NCBI RefSeq assembly: GCF_048007105.1
Contig: NZ_CP180352.1
Span: 2,480,001-2,544,000, forward strand
Direction of reading: 5' to 3'
Source of the DNA: Minwuia sp048007105
GTDB lineage: Bacteria; Pseudomonadota; Alphaproteobacteria; Minwuiales; Minwuiaceae
DNA: 64,000 bases
The notes below the pieces were generated by a model that searched no databases, was not told the DNA's origin, and saw only the letters and a list, made by a program, of their open reading frames with translations. Position numbers and translations under genes: made by a program. Shown in pieces: positions 33,308 to 42,032 of this stretch (positions are counted from its first letter, which is position 1; each line of letters begins with the position of its first letter).

Positions 33308-33423
33308 CCCTGGACTTGATCCAGGGCCCATGCCTGAGCCTCGAAGGATGACCGGCGGCGGTGGAAGCGCTCCGGAATGGGTCCCGGGTCAAGCCCGGGA
33401 CACCGCAGCGTTTCCGGAATGAC
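33308..33423. repeat. Dispersed intergenic repeat, diverged copy 3
   Basis: Hairpins CCCTGGA-CTTGA-TCCAGGG at the left and GTCCCGGG-TCAAG-CCCGGGAC further right (about 33381-33401), with AGCGCTCCGGAATG between them. Layout and loop sequences (CTTGA, TCAAG) match copy 1, but the stems are different, as expected of a mobile palindromic repeat family with compensating changes. It lies between convergent genes. Confidence 0.5.
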
Positions 33424-33437
33424 GATCGGCCCGGCTG

Positions 33438-33875
33438 CTACAGGTCGATCGCCATCTGGTGCGTACCGTTGGAGATCCGCTCCACCGTGCGGCCGTCGCG
33501 GCCGATGGTGGCACTGACCTGCCGGCGCAGCACCTCGAAGCTCTCGAACGCCGAGACGTTCACCGGCTCTTCGAAGCGGATGGTGGCGCGGTACGGCCCG
33601 TCGGGTCCGATACTGCGGACACCGAGCACTTCACCCCTGAAGGGATGGCCCAGGTAGAAGCCGCTGACCCGTTGGCCGACGGTAATCGGCGGGCCGGGCG
33701 GGCGGTTGCCGATGGCCGCGTGCAGGGTGTTCCAGTCGCGGTAGCCCAGCTGGTGCGAAATCATCTCCAGCGCCTGGCCGTGGCCGATCTCGACCCCGCG
33801 CGCATTCAGATCCTGACGCAGCCGTTTCGCCTGCGCCTTGGCGTTCTCGATGGTGGGAAGGACGGTCTCAGTCAT
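33438..33875 (-). CDS. Glyoxalase-superfamily-associated small protein
   Basis: Protein of 145 aa. The first 60 residues (NAKAQAKRLRQDLNARG, then GHGQALEMISHQLGYRDWNTL) form a motif found in alphaproteobacterial proteins annotated as glyoxalase-related (Glyoxalase_8-like). The second half (VGQRVSGFYLGHPFRGEVLGV) looks like a small beta barrel. No metal-binding glyoxalase core is present. GGAG lies close before ATG 33875. Monocistronic, function unknown. Confidence 0.7.
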   Translation of the reverse strand: MTETVLPTIENAKAQAKRLRQDLNARGVEIGHGQALEMISHQLGYRDWNTLHAAIGNRPPGPPITVGQRVSGFYLGHPFRGEVLGVRSIGPDGPYRATIRFEEPVNVSAFESFEVLRRQVSATIGRDGRTVERISNGTHQMAIDL

Positions 33876-34057
33876 CCCGATACTCCGTTTCTCTCCGTCC
33901 GCGAAATCGGGATGGGGCTCGCATTGCCATCCGGGCCGCGGTCGGTCCGGGTATCGAAAGGGATCGTCGAGAAGGCTTCACCGTGAGTGCGAGCGGCAGG
34001 CGCCTTCAGCCGAAGCGGCAGATAGGACGCCTGCGCCCCCACGTCAATGGGCAGGTG

Positions 34058-36160
34058 TCAGCGCGTGAAGTCGCGGAAGCCCTTGCCCTCGGCCACCAGC
34101 CGCTCGATCAGCGGCGCCGGTTCCCAGTCGTCGCCGTCGCCGGACTGTTCGTGGAAATGCCGGATGCGCGCCAGCACCTTGTCCAGCCCGACCGCGTCAG
34201 CGTAGTGCATCGGCCCGCCCCGGTGCTTGGGGAAGGCGTAGCCGTAGACATAGGTGATGTCGATGTCGACCGGACGGATGGCGATGCCTTCCTCCAGGAT
34301 CTTCGCGCCCTCGTTGACCAGCGCGTAGATGCAGCGCTCCAGGATCTCCTCGTCCGAGACTTCGCGGCGCTTCACGCCGGCCTCGGCGGCATGCTTCGCG
34401 ATCAGTTCCTTGATCACCGGATCCGGCTTCGGTGCGCGGCTGCCTTCCTCGTAGAGGAACCAGCCGGCCTGGGTCTTCTGGCCGTGGCGGCCCATCTCGA
34501 CGATCTTGTCGGCCAGCGAGGAGTAGCGCTTGCCCTGCGGCCAGGTCTTGAGCTGGTGCTGACGGACGCGGTAACCGACGTCCAGCCCGGCCAGATCGCC
34601 CATCGCGAACGGGCCCATGGCGAAGCCGAAATCGTAGATCACGCGGTCGACGTCTTCGGGCTGCGCGCCTTCCTCGACCAGGAACTCGGCCTGGCGGCGG
34701 TAGGGGTGCAGCATACGGTTGCCGATGAAGCCGTGGCAGTTGCCGGCGAGCACGGCGACCTTGCCGATGGCCTTGCCCATGTCCATTGCGGTCTTGATGG
34801 TCTCGGGGCTCGATTTCTCGCCGCGCACGTTCTCCAGCAGCCGCATCACGTTGGCCGGGCTGAAGAAATGGGTGCCGATGACGTCTTCCGGCCGGCTGGT
34901 GGCCGAGGCGATCTCGTCGATGTCCAGCGTCGAGGTGTTGGAGGCCAGCACCGCGCCGGGCTTCATCACCTTGTCCAGCTTCGCGAAGATTTCCTTTTTC
35001 AGCTCCATCTCCTCGAAGACGGCCTCGATGACGATGTCGGCGTCGCCGATGTCCTCGTAGCTGGTGGTCGCGCTCAGGCGGCCCATGCGCTTCTCGACCT
35101 CTTCCATGGGGAAGCGGCCGCGCTTCGCGGAATTCTCGTAGTTTTTACGGATGATGCCGAAGCCGCGGTCCAGCGCCGCCTGCTCGTTCTCGACGATGGT
35201 CACCGGGATGCCGACATTGGCGAAGTTCATGGCGATGCCGCCGCCCATCGTGCCGCAGCCGATGATGGCGACCTTGCCGATCTTCTTCGCCTGGGTGTCC
35301 TTGGGCAGGTCGGGGATCTTCGCGACCTCGCGCTCGCCGAAGAAGATGTGGATCTGCGCGGCGCGCTGCGGGCTTTCCATCAGTTCGCCGAACAGCCGGC
35401 GCTCCTCGGCGAGGCCCGCCTCGAAGCTCTCGGCCCTGTAGGCGGCCTCGACGGCCAGGGTGCAGTTCTGCGGCGCCAGTACACCGCGCTGCTTCTTGGC
35501 CAGGTCCGACTTGAAGGTCTCGAAGATGGCCGGATCGGCCTCGTCCAGCTTGCCGCGGCTCTCGCGTATGACCTTCCTTGGCGCGCCCTCTGCGACCAGC
35601 TTCTCGCAGAAGGCGACCGCGCCGGGGATCAGTTCATCGACGATCTCGTCGACGATGCCTGCCTTCGCCGCCATCGGGGCGGGAACCATGTCGCCCGAGG
35701 TGATCATCTTCAGCGCCGTCTCGACGCCGGCCACGCGCGGGAGCCGCTGCGTGCCCCCGGCGCCGGGCAGCAGGCCCAGCTTGACCTCCGGCAGGCCGAC
35801 GAAGCTCTTCGGCACGGCCACGCGGTAGTGGGCGGCGAAGGCCGTCTCCAGGCCGCCGCCCAGGGCGGTGCCGTGGATCGCGGCGACCACGGGCTTGGGG
35901 CTTTCCTCATAGGCGCGGATGACCGAGTTCAGATCCGGCTCCTGCATCGGCTTGCCGAACTCGCGGATGTCGGCGCCGGCGATGAAGGTGCGCCCGTCGC
36001 CGGCCAGCACGATGCCCTTGATCTCGTCGTCGGCATTGGCTTCGGCCAGCCGGTCGGCGAGGCCCTGGCGCACGGCCTGGCTCAGCGCGTTGACCGGCGG
36101 ATTCTGGACCAGGATGACCCCGATCTCGCCGTGCTTCTCCAGCACCACAGGTGACGTCAT
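34058..36160 (-). CDS. fadJ: Bifunctional enoyl-CoA hydratase / 3-hydroxyacyl-CoA dehydrogenase
   Basis: Beta-oxidation enzyme of 700 aa. Residues 1-190 are a crotonase hydratase with GDGRTFIAGADIREF (oxyanion loop) and PEVKLGLLPGAGGTQRLPR (catalytic Glu). Residues about 300-480 are the NAD-binding dehydrogenase with GCGTMGGGIAMNFA and HFFSPANVMRLLE; the C-terminal domain follows to residue 700. The layout fits FadJ/FadB; no thiolase partner is adjacent. GGGGAGG precedes ATG 36160. It ends an operon that starts with the PHA depolymerase, where it would oxidise released 3-hydroxyacyl units. Confidence 0.93.
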   Translation of the reverse strand: MTSPVVLEKHGEIGVILVQNPPVNALSQAVRQGLADRLAEANADDEIKGIVLAGDGRTFIAGADIREFGKPMQEPDLNSVIRAYEESPKPVVAAIHGTALGGGLETAFAAHYRVAVPKSFVGLPEVKLGLLPGAGGTQRLPRVAGVETALKMITSGDMVPAPMAAKAGIVDEIVDELIPGAVAFCEKLVAEGAPRKVIRESRGKLDEADPAIFETFKSDLAKKQRGVLAPQNCTLAVEAAYRAESFEAGLAEERRLFGELMESPQRAAQIHIFFGEREVAKIPDLPKDTQAKKIGKVAIIGCGTMGGGIAMNFANVGIPVTIVENEQAALDRGFGIIRKNYENSAKRGRFPMEEVEKRMGRLSATTSYEDIGDADIVIEAVFEEMELKKEIFAKLDKVMKPGAVLASNTSTLDIDEIASATSRPEDVIGTHFFSPANVMRLLENVRGEKSSPETIKTAMDMGKAIGKVAVLAGNCHGFIGNRMLHPYRRQAEFLVEEGAQPEDVDRVIYDFGFAMGPFAMGDLAGLDVGYRVRQHQLKTWPQGKRYSSLADKIVEMGRHGQKTQAGWFLYEEGSRAPKPDPVIKELIAKHAAEAGVKRREVSDEEILERCIYALVNEGAKILEEGIAIRPVDIDITYVYGYAFPKHRGGPMHYADAVGLDKVLARIRHFHEQSGDGDDWEPAPLIERLVAEGKGFRDFTR

Positions 36161-36246
36161 GGCGGTTTCCTCCCCTCAGGAATTGTTGTCTTCTTGGCCC
36201 TGCCTTAGACCAAAGCGGACGGGCAGGGAACAGGCGGCCGGCGGCG

Positions 36247-37761
36247 TCAGCCCAGGCCCAGCTTCTCCGCCAGGCCGATGCGCTGCAGCTTGCCGGTGGC
36301 GCCCTTCGGAATTTCCTCCAGAATCAGCACCTTGCGCGGCACCTTGAAGTCGGCCAGCCGCTTCGACGCGAAGTCGCGGACGCTGCGCTCATCGGTTGCC
36401 TCGCCCTCGCGCAGCACGATCGCGGCGGCGACCTCCTCGCCCAGCTTCGGATGCGGCATGGCGAAGGTGACGGCCTGCGCCACGGCCGGGTGATCCATGA
36501 GGACCTCGTCGACCTCCCTGGGAGAGATCTTCTCGCCGCCGCGGTTGATGATCTCCTTCAGGCGGCCGGTGATGGTCAGGTAGCCCTCGGCGTCGATCAC
36601 GCCCTGGTCGCCGGTGCGGAACCAGCCGTCGGTGAAGCCCTCGGCATTGGCCTTCGGATTGTTCTCGTAGCCGGTGGTGACGTTGGCGCCGCGGATGACG
36701 ACCTCGCCGGTCTCGCCGGAGCCCAGCAGCTTGCCGTCCAGATCCATGATCCGGACCTCGGGGCCGGCGGCGATGCCGACCGCGCCGGGCTTGCGGGCCG
36801 CGGGCGGCAGCGGGTTGGAGGCCATCTGGTGGGTCGCCTCGGTCATGCCGTAGCTCTCGATCACCGGGCAGCCGAAGGTCTCCTCCAGTTCCGCCATCAC
36901 CTGCGGCGGCAGGGACGAGGAAGAGGACCGGATCAGCCGGAGCGGCACGGCCTTCACGGTCTCCATGTTGCGGCCGGCGCGGGTCAGGATCGCCTGATGC
37001 ATGGTCGGGACCGCCGTGTACCAGCTCGGCTTCGCGGTCTCCATCCAGTTGAAGAAACGGAGCGCATTGAAGCCCGGGCTGCACCAGGTGCTGCCGCCGG
37101 CGGCGACAGAGGACAGCACCGCCGCGATCAGGCCGTGGATGTGGAACAGCGGCATGATGTTGAGGCAGCGGTCGTTCGGCGTCAGTGCCAGCGCCTCGCC
37201 GATATTGCCGGCGCTGGCGGCAAGGTTCTTCTGGCTCAGCGGCACGATCTTCGGCCGCGAGGTCGTGCCCGAGGTGTGGAGGATCAGCGCGACATCGTCC
37301 GGCTCGGCTGCGCCGGCGGCGGCGTCTCCGCCCAGCGGCGCGCCGTCCAGATCGAACAGCCCGGCGGCTTCGCCGGCCCGCGCGGTCAGACGGATCACGC
37401 CGACGCCGCGGCCTTCGGCGACGCCAAGCGCCTCGCCGTCATAGTCGTGGGGGACGATGATGGCCTTCGCGTTCAGGTCGGAGAGGTAGAAGTCGAACTC
37501 CTCGGCGCGGTAGGCCGGATTCAGCGGCGCCGTCGTCGCGGCGGTCGCGACGGTCAGGAAAGCGGTCGCCATTTCCGGACCGTTGGGCAGCACGATGGCC
37601 ACACGGTCGCCGCGGCCGATGCCGAGCTCGTTAAGCTTCGCGCGGGTCTCGTCGGCGAAGGCGCGGAGTGCGCCATGTGTCAGGTCCGGCCGGTCCTCGC
37701 CGCCGATGGCGGGGGCGTTCTCGGCGCCCGTGTCGAGCAGTGCGCGCACGGTATCGGTCAT
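36247..37761 (-). CDS. AMP-forming acyl-CoA synthetase
   Basis: ANL-family ligase of 504 aa that activates a carboxylic acid with ATP and CoA. The P-loop is ILHTSGTTSRPKIVPLS near residue 165; the adenine motif is ESYGMTEATHQM; the hinge and C-terminal domain have GDQGVIDAEGYLTITGRLKEIINRGGEKISP and the catalytic lysine in PKGATGKLQRIG. It resembles short-chain or oxalate-type ligases, but specificity cannot be read. Being between the GlpD-like and FadJ genes, 3-hydroxybutyrate or another PHA-derived acid is a likely substrate. Confidence 0.9.
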   Translation of the reverse strand: MTDTVRALLDTGAENAPAIGGEDRPDLTHGALRAFADETRAKLNELGIGRGDRVAIVLPNGPEMATAFLTVATAATTAPLNPAYRAEEFDFYLSDLNAKAIIVPHDYDGEALGVAEGRGVGVIRLTARAGEAAGLFDLDGAPLGGDAAAGAAEPDDVALILHTSGTTSRPKIVPLSQKNLAASAGNIGEALALTPNDRCLNIMPLFHIHGLIAAVLSSVAAGGSTWCSPGFNALRFFNWMETAKPSWYTAVPTMHQAILTRAGRNMETVKAVPLRLIRSSSSSLPPQVMAELEETFGCPVIESYGMTEATHQMASNPLPPAARKPGAVGIAAGPEVRIMDLDGKLLGSGETGEVVIRGANVTTGYENNPKANAEGFTDGWFRTGDQGVIDAEGYLTITGRLKEIINRGGEKISPREVDEVLMDHPAVAQAVTFAMPHPKLGEEVAAAIVLREGEATDERSVRDFASKRLADFKVPRKVLILEEIPKGATGKLQRIGLAEKLGLG

Positions 37762-37797
37762 GGCAGGTCTCTCCGGCTGAAAATTCCGGATGGTTAC

Positions 37798-39012
37798 CTA
37801 GCCCACCGGCGCGCCCCGGTCCATCCACGCCTGCAACGCATCGACGTCCGCGCCCTTCAGCGCGAACGGGCCGCGCCGTCCGGCGATGTCCTGGGCCATG
37901 CGGGGGAATTCGTTGTCTCTGATCCAGCGCGCCTCCCGCGCCCTGAGCCCGCCGCCGAAATCCTCGCCCAGATCGGCGTCGCGATGGCACTCGCCCAGAA
38001 CGTCGGGCGCGAGCGGGCCGTGCCGGGCGACCAGACCGCGGATATAGGCGGCGTCGAGATGGCTGTAATTGGCGGCCAGCTTGTTGGCGAACTGGCCGTA
38101 GTTTTCCTCGATCAGGCCGTCGATCAGCCCGGCCGTGTCCGGGTTGGAGCCGACACCATACTGCGAAATGATCTTGCCGAACCGGTCGAGGAACCTGTCG
38201 TCCTGCCGCAGATGCTGGATGCAGGAATAGTCCCGACCGTCGTCGTAGTAGACGGAATCGATCAGGTCGTCGTCGTCGGGTTCCTGCGCGAACCAGAAAT
38301 GGTAGCCGACCATAAGTGCGCGGAACGCGTCTTCCGGATCGCCGTTGCCGACGGTCCGTTCGACCAGCAGCATGTCCTGATCGAGCGGCAGGGCGATGGC
38401 CGGTTCGCCGTCATCGCAGCGGAACCGGTAGGCGTATTCCTCGCGGTAGGGGCGGCGGACGATGAAGGCGGCGCGGGGCTCGAACCTGTCCGCATCCTGC
38501 TGGTCGTCGGTCAGGTTGTAGGCCGCATCCTTCGGGCCTTCGGGCTGGATCGTGCCGCCGCGGGCGACGAAGTCACGGGCCAGCGCGACGGTCAGACGCT
38601 GCCTGTCGATGAAGACGCAGCGTTCGATCCGGGCCGGCATCTTGTCGATCACCAGCGGCCGTCCGGCCTGATGCCCCTCCAGGTTGACCGGTTCGCCCGG
38701 GTCTTCCGAAGCGCCCATCAGCCTTTTCAGCAGGCCGGGCTTGCTGGTGTCGAGATTGACCAGACGGACAGGCCGGATCAGATGCGGCGCGAGCCGTTCT
38801 ATCTCGGCGGCCAGATCGGCGTCCGCGCGCTGTCCCTTCGGCGCAGGCCGCGCTGGATAGAGCAGATCACCGGTGGTCGGGTGGCCCCGGCTCGTGACGA
38901 TATCCTGACCGCCTGTGACCCAGACGCCGCCAATGCCCATCAGGGCCGTGCGGCGGGCGATCCATGCGGCGAAGACGCCGCGGAATCCGATGGAGAAGAG
39001 GTCTGCCGCCAT
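37798..39012 (-). CDS. GlpD-like protein lacking FAD-binding motifs
   Basis: Protein of 404 aa. Several blocks line up with FAD glycerol-3-phosphate dehydrogenase: DLFSIGFRGVFAAWIARR takes the place of the DLxVIGGGINGAGIARD dinucleotide motif; LAPHLIRPVRL; CVFIDRQRLTVALARDFVARGG; EPRAAFIVRRP; AYRFRCDDGEPAIALPLDQD; and the C-terminal REARWIRDNEFPRMAQDIAGRR. But the GxGxxG is lost, the AAGPW-type FAD segment between GGTI and EPRAAF is deleted, and it is about 100 residues short of GlpD. It is therefore probably not a working flavoenzyme. It lies 12 nt after the PHA depolymerase gene. The relationship is by eye. Confidence 0.65.
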   Translation of the reverse strand: MAADLFSIGFRGVFAAWIARRTALMGIGGVWVTGGQDIVTSRGHPTTGDLLYPARPAPKGQRADADLAAEIERLAPHLIRPVRLVNLDTSKPGLLKRLMGASEDPGEPVNLEGHQAGRPLVIDKMPARIERCVFIDRQRLTVALARDFVARGGTIQPEGPKDAAYNLTDDQQDADRFEPRAAFIVRRPYREEYAYRFRCDDGEPAIALPLDQDMLLVERTVGNGDPEDAFRALMVGYHFWFAQEPDDDDLIDSVYYDDGRDYSCIQHLRQDDRFLDRFGKIISQYGVGSNPDTAGLIDGLIEENYGQFANKLAANYSHLDAAYIRGLVARHGPLAPDVLGECHRDADLGEDFGGGLRAREARWIRDNEFPRMAQDIAGRRGPFALKGADVDALQAWMDRGAPVG

Positions 39013-39024
39013 GACGCGGCCCGG

Positions 39025-40272
39025 TCAGGCCCCGAGCGTGCGGAAGGAGCGGATGAAGTCGCGGATGCGGGGCTGGATCTCGTTGCGGAACCGGCTGCCG
39101 TTGAAGACACCGTAGTGGCCGACATTGGCCTGGATGTAGTCGGCCTGACGGTTGTCCGGAATGCCCGTGCAGATGTCGTGCGCCGCCTGGGTCTGGCCGA
39201 TGCCGGAGATGTCGTCGTTCTCGCCCTCGACTGTGAACAGCGCGGTCTTCTTGATCTTCGAGGTGTCCACCTTCCGACCGCGGTGCAGCATGTTGCCGTT
39301 CGGCAGGTCGAACTTCTGGAACACGATCTCGATGGTGTCGAGATAGAAGGCCGCGTCGAGGTCGAGCACCGACAGATACTCGTCATAGAAGGTGCGGTGC
39401 GCCTGCGCCGAATCGCCGTCGCCCTTGATCAGGCTGTCGAACAGGTTGCGGTGGGCGTCGATGTGGCGGTCCAGATTCATGGTCATGAAGCCGGTCAGCT
39501 GCAGGAAGCCCGGATAGACGCGGCGCGTGAAGCCCGGATGGGGTAGCGGAACCGGGGTGATGACGTGGCTCTTGAACCATTCCAGCGGCCGCGAGGTGGC
39601 CAGTTCGTTCGGGACCGTCGGGCTCTTCCGCGGATCGATCGGGCTGCCCATTATGGTCAGCGTGGCCGGGGCGCAGGGATCGTTGTCCTCGCTCATCAGC
39701 GCCGTCGCCGCGAGAACTGCCGGGCCGGGCTGACAGACCGCGATCACATGCGTGTTCGGGCCCAGCACATGCAGGAAGTCGATCACGTAGTCGACATAGT
39801 CCGCCAGGCCGAAACTGCCGTCTGACACCGGCACCTGACGCGCGTCGCGCCAGTCGGTGATGAAGACGTCATGCTCCGGCAGCATGCCCTGGACCGTGCC
39901 CCGCAGCAGGGTGGCGTAGTGGCCCGAAAGCGGCGCGACAATGAGGACGCGCGGCATTTCCGCGGTCTTCCTGCTCATCACGGTCCGGTCCTTCTTGAAG
40001 TATTTCAGCTGACCGAACGGCTTGCGCATCACGATCTGTTCCGTCACCGGAACGGGGTGGCCGTCGACCAGTACCTCGTCGATGCCGAAGGATGGCTTGC
40101 CGTAGCGCCGGGTGATGCTCTCGAAAACGTCAGCCGCTGCAGCCGCGGTGCGGCCCGGCAGCGTGTAGGCCGCCGGGTTCATCGGATTGCGGAGAAGCGC
40201 CTGGGTGACCTGCGCCGCGGCCCGGAAGGGCGTGATCGCGGCATGGTTCATTTCGTAGAGCTGATAGAGCAA
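39025..40272 (-). CDS. phaZ: Intracellular polyhydroxyalkanoate depolymerase
   Basis: Enzyme of 415 aa that degrades native PHA granules. It has the family start LYQLYEMNHAAITPFR, the nucleophile-elbow VCQPGPAVLA (Cys nucleophile, as in intracellular PhaZ), and the catalytic His in NVGHYGVFNGSRF near the end. The start is a TTG at 40272 giving MLYQLYEMNHAA as in relatives: AGGAG lies 8 nt upstream. Another TTG at 40296 would add eight unlikely residues. It is first in an operon with the GlpD-like, acyl-CoA ligase and fadJ genes. Confidence 0.9.
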   Translation of the reverse strand: MLYQLYEMNHAAITPFRAAAQVTQALLRNPMNPAAYTLPGRTAAAAADVFESITRRYGKPSFGIDEVLVDGHPVPVTEQIVMRKPFGQLKYFKKDRTVMSRKTAEMPRVLIVAPLSGHYATLLRGTVQGMLPEHDVFITDWRDARQVPVSDGSFGLADYVDYVIDFLHVLGPNTHVIAVCQPGPAVLAATALMSEDNDPCAPATLTIMGSPIDPRKSPTVPNELATSRPLEWFKSHVITPVPLPHPGFTRRVYPGFLQLTGFMTMNLDRHIDAHRNLFDSLIKGDGDSAQAHRTFYDEYLSVLDLDAAFYLDTIEIVFQKFDLPNGNMLHRGRKVDTSKIKKTALFTVEGENDDISGIGQTQAAHDICTGIPDNRQADYIQANVGHYGVFNGSRFRNEIQPRIRDFIRSFRTLGA

Positions 40273-40317
40273 GGGCGGGGCTCCTGACTGGGCCAATTGT
40301 GAAAGGAGTATTTCATA

Positions 40318-40328
40318 GTGCGCTGCAC
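40318..40328. promoter_or_regulatory. Possible PhaR-type site upstream of phaZ
   Basis: GTGCGCTGCAC is a perfect GTGC-N3-GCAC inverted repeat 46 nt upstream of the phaZ start, within an AT-richer 270-nt intergenic region. PHA-granule regulators (PhaR) of alphaproteobacteria bind short TGC/GCA inverted repeats of this spacing. A motif this short can arise by chance, and no phaR is in the window. Confidence 0.25.
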
Positions 40329-40540
40329 AATGTCACTTGCCGTTCTTGCAGGGCGTCCTGCGTGGGCGTTTTGCAATGATTTCAATCTGTTGAAGCCGGC
40401 ATTCGCAAGATTCGATCAGCAGTGAGGTATTTGAAAACTACTTGAATCGGCCGTTCGTTGACGCGGGCGTGAGTTTGAATCCGCCGAACCGCAGCTACAC
40501 TCCGGGCTTCCCGACAATTCCCGAACGGAGCACCGGTACC

Positions 40541-41302
40541 ATGTACGCTCGACGCACCATCCTGCGCGGGGCCGCCGCCCTGCCGCTGACTGCCATCCTG
40601 GCCGACCCGCTGTTGTCGCGCGCCGCCGCCGCGACCCTGACGGAAACGAAGCTGACGACGGCGGGCGGCCGAACCGTCACCGGGTTCGTCGCGATGCCGG
40701 AAACCACCCCGGCGCCGGCGATGTTGCTGATCCACGAATGGTGGGGTCTGAACGACCAGATCAAGGCAGTCGCCGCAGATTTCGCCGCGGCGGGATACAT
40801 CGCCGTCGCCGTCGATCTCTACGACGGCAAGGTGGCGACCGACCCGACCAATGCCCGCGCCTACATGAGCGCGGTCGATCCGGCGGAGGCGACGGAGACG
40901 CTGGCCGGATGGATCGACTGGGTCCGTGCGCACGAAGCCGCGACCGGCAAGGTCGGAACCGTCGGCTGGTGCTTCGGCGGCGGCTGGTCGCTGAACGCCT
41001 CGCTGGTCCGGCCGGTGGACGCCACTGTCGTCTATTACGGCAACGTTGCGAAGCAGGCTGCGGATCTGCAGAAGCTCGCGGGTCCGGTCATGGGGCACTT
41101 CGCCGAGAAGGACCAATGGATCAACAGGGACATGGTCTCCGGCTTCGAGGCCGAGATGGACAAGGTCGGCAAGCCGCTCGAGGCCTTCTGGTACGACGCG
41201 GAGCACGGTTTCGCCAATCCGACCACAGCCCGCTACGACGCCGAGGACGCCGCGCTGGCATGGGAACGGACCACGCGGTTCCTGACAGCGAATCTCGGTT
41301 GA
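40541..41302 (+). CDS. Tat-exported dienelactone hydrolase family protein
   Basis: Alpha/beta hydrolase of 253 aa. It starts MYARRTILRGAAALPLTAIL, a twin-arginine signal ending near AAA-ATL, so the enzyme is probably periplasmic. The catalytic Cys144 sits in GWCFGGGW, the acid in GHFAEKDQWI and the His in AEHGFANP; LLIHEWWGLNDQIK is the oxyanion-side motif. The family hydrolyses dienelactones and other small esters. GGAG precedes ATG 40541 by 11 nt. It is followed 13 nt later by a GST gene. Confidence 0.9.
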   Translation: MYARRTILRGAAALPLTAILADPLLSRAAAATLTETKLTTAGGRTVTGFVAMPETTPAPAMLLIHEWWGLNDQIKAVAADFAAAGYIAVAVDLYDGKVATDPTNARAYMSAVDPAEATETLAGWIDWVRAHEAATGKVGTVGWCFGGGWSLNASLVRPVDATVVYYGNVAKQAADLQKLAGPVMGHFAEKDQWINRDMVSGFEAEMDKVGKPLEAFWYDAEHGFANPTTARYDAEDAALAWERTTRFLTANLG

Positions 41303-41315
41303 CGACGGCCCGGTC

Positions 41316-42029
41316 ATGAGGCTCTTCCAGTATCCGGGCGCGTTCGGGCTTCCATGCCCCAGCCCCTTCTGCACCAAGGCCGAGATCCTGCTGAAGATGG
41401 CGGGCATCGATTTCGAGGATGTCCGCGTCAACGATCCCCGCAAGGGGCCGAAGGGAAAGCTGCCGGCGCTGGAGATCGACGGCAGGCTGATCGGCGATTC
41501 GGAGATCATCCGTTACGAGATCGAGAAGCGGACGGGCTTCGATTTCGAACCCGGTCTGGATGACCGGCAGAAGGCCGTGAGCCACGCCATGGCCCGGATG
41601 ATCGAGGAGCGGCTGTACTGGGCCATCGTCCATACCCGCTGGGTCGACGACGCCTCCTTCGCCGGCATCCGGGAGAGCTTCTTCTCGTCGATGCCGCCGG
41701 TGGTGCGGAACATCGTCCCCATCGTCGCCCGCCGGCAGGTGAAGGGATACCTGCACGGGCACGGCCTGGGACGGCACACGCCCGAAGAGATCGCGGCCTT
41801 CGGCGCGAAGGATATCAGCGCCCTGGCGGATTGGCTGGGGACGAACAGCTGGATGATGGGCGAGACGCCGTCATATCTCGACGCCACCGCCTGGGCGCAT
41901 CTCGCCAACATCGTCGTGCCGAAACATGCCGCGAGTCCGCTCGACGCCGCAGTCCGCACCCACGCAAATCTGATGGACTATGTGGAACGGGGACGCCTGA
42001 TGTGGTTTCCCGACAGCGCGGCTGCCTGA
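41316..42029 (+). CDS. Glutathione S-transferase family protein
   Basis: Protein of 237 aa. Residues 1-80 are a thioredoxin-like domain (CPSPFCTKAEILLKMAGIDFEDV, then KGKLPALEIDGRLIGDSEIIRYEIEK with the glutathione motif). The rest is helical with NSWMMGETPSYLDATAWAHLANIV. It resembles failed-axon-connections/metaxin-like GSTs with a CPSPFC head. Start ATG 41316 lies 13 nt after the hydrolase stop, so the two are likely cotranscribed. Substrate unknown. Confidence 0.87.
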   Translation: MRLFQYPGAFGLPCPSPFCTKAEILLKMAGIDFEDVRVNDPRKGPKGKLPALEIDGRLIGDSEIIRYEIEKRTGFDFEPGLDDRQKAVSHAMARMIEERLYWAIVHTRWVDDASFAGIRESFFSSMPPVVRNIVPIVARRQVKGYLHGHGLGRHTPEEIAAFGAKDISALADWLGTNSWMMGETPSYLDATAWAHLANIVVPKHAASPLDAAVRTHANLMDYVERGRLMWFPDSAAA

Positions 42030-42032
42030 AGA

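Noticed and set aside
33983..36154. Open frame of 723 codons on the + strand
   Set aside because: Exact antisense of fadJ, with no recognisable protein motifs.
36151..39546. Open frame of 1131 codons on the + strand
   Set aside because: It is antisense to the acyl-CoA ligase, GlpD-like and depolymerase genes. Its Arg/Asp/Gly-rich translation has no domains; long antisense frames are normal in DNA this GC-rich.
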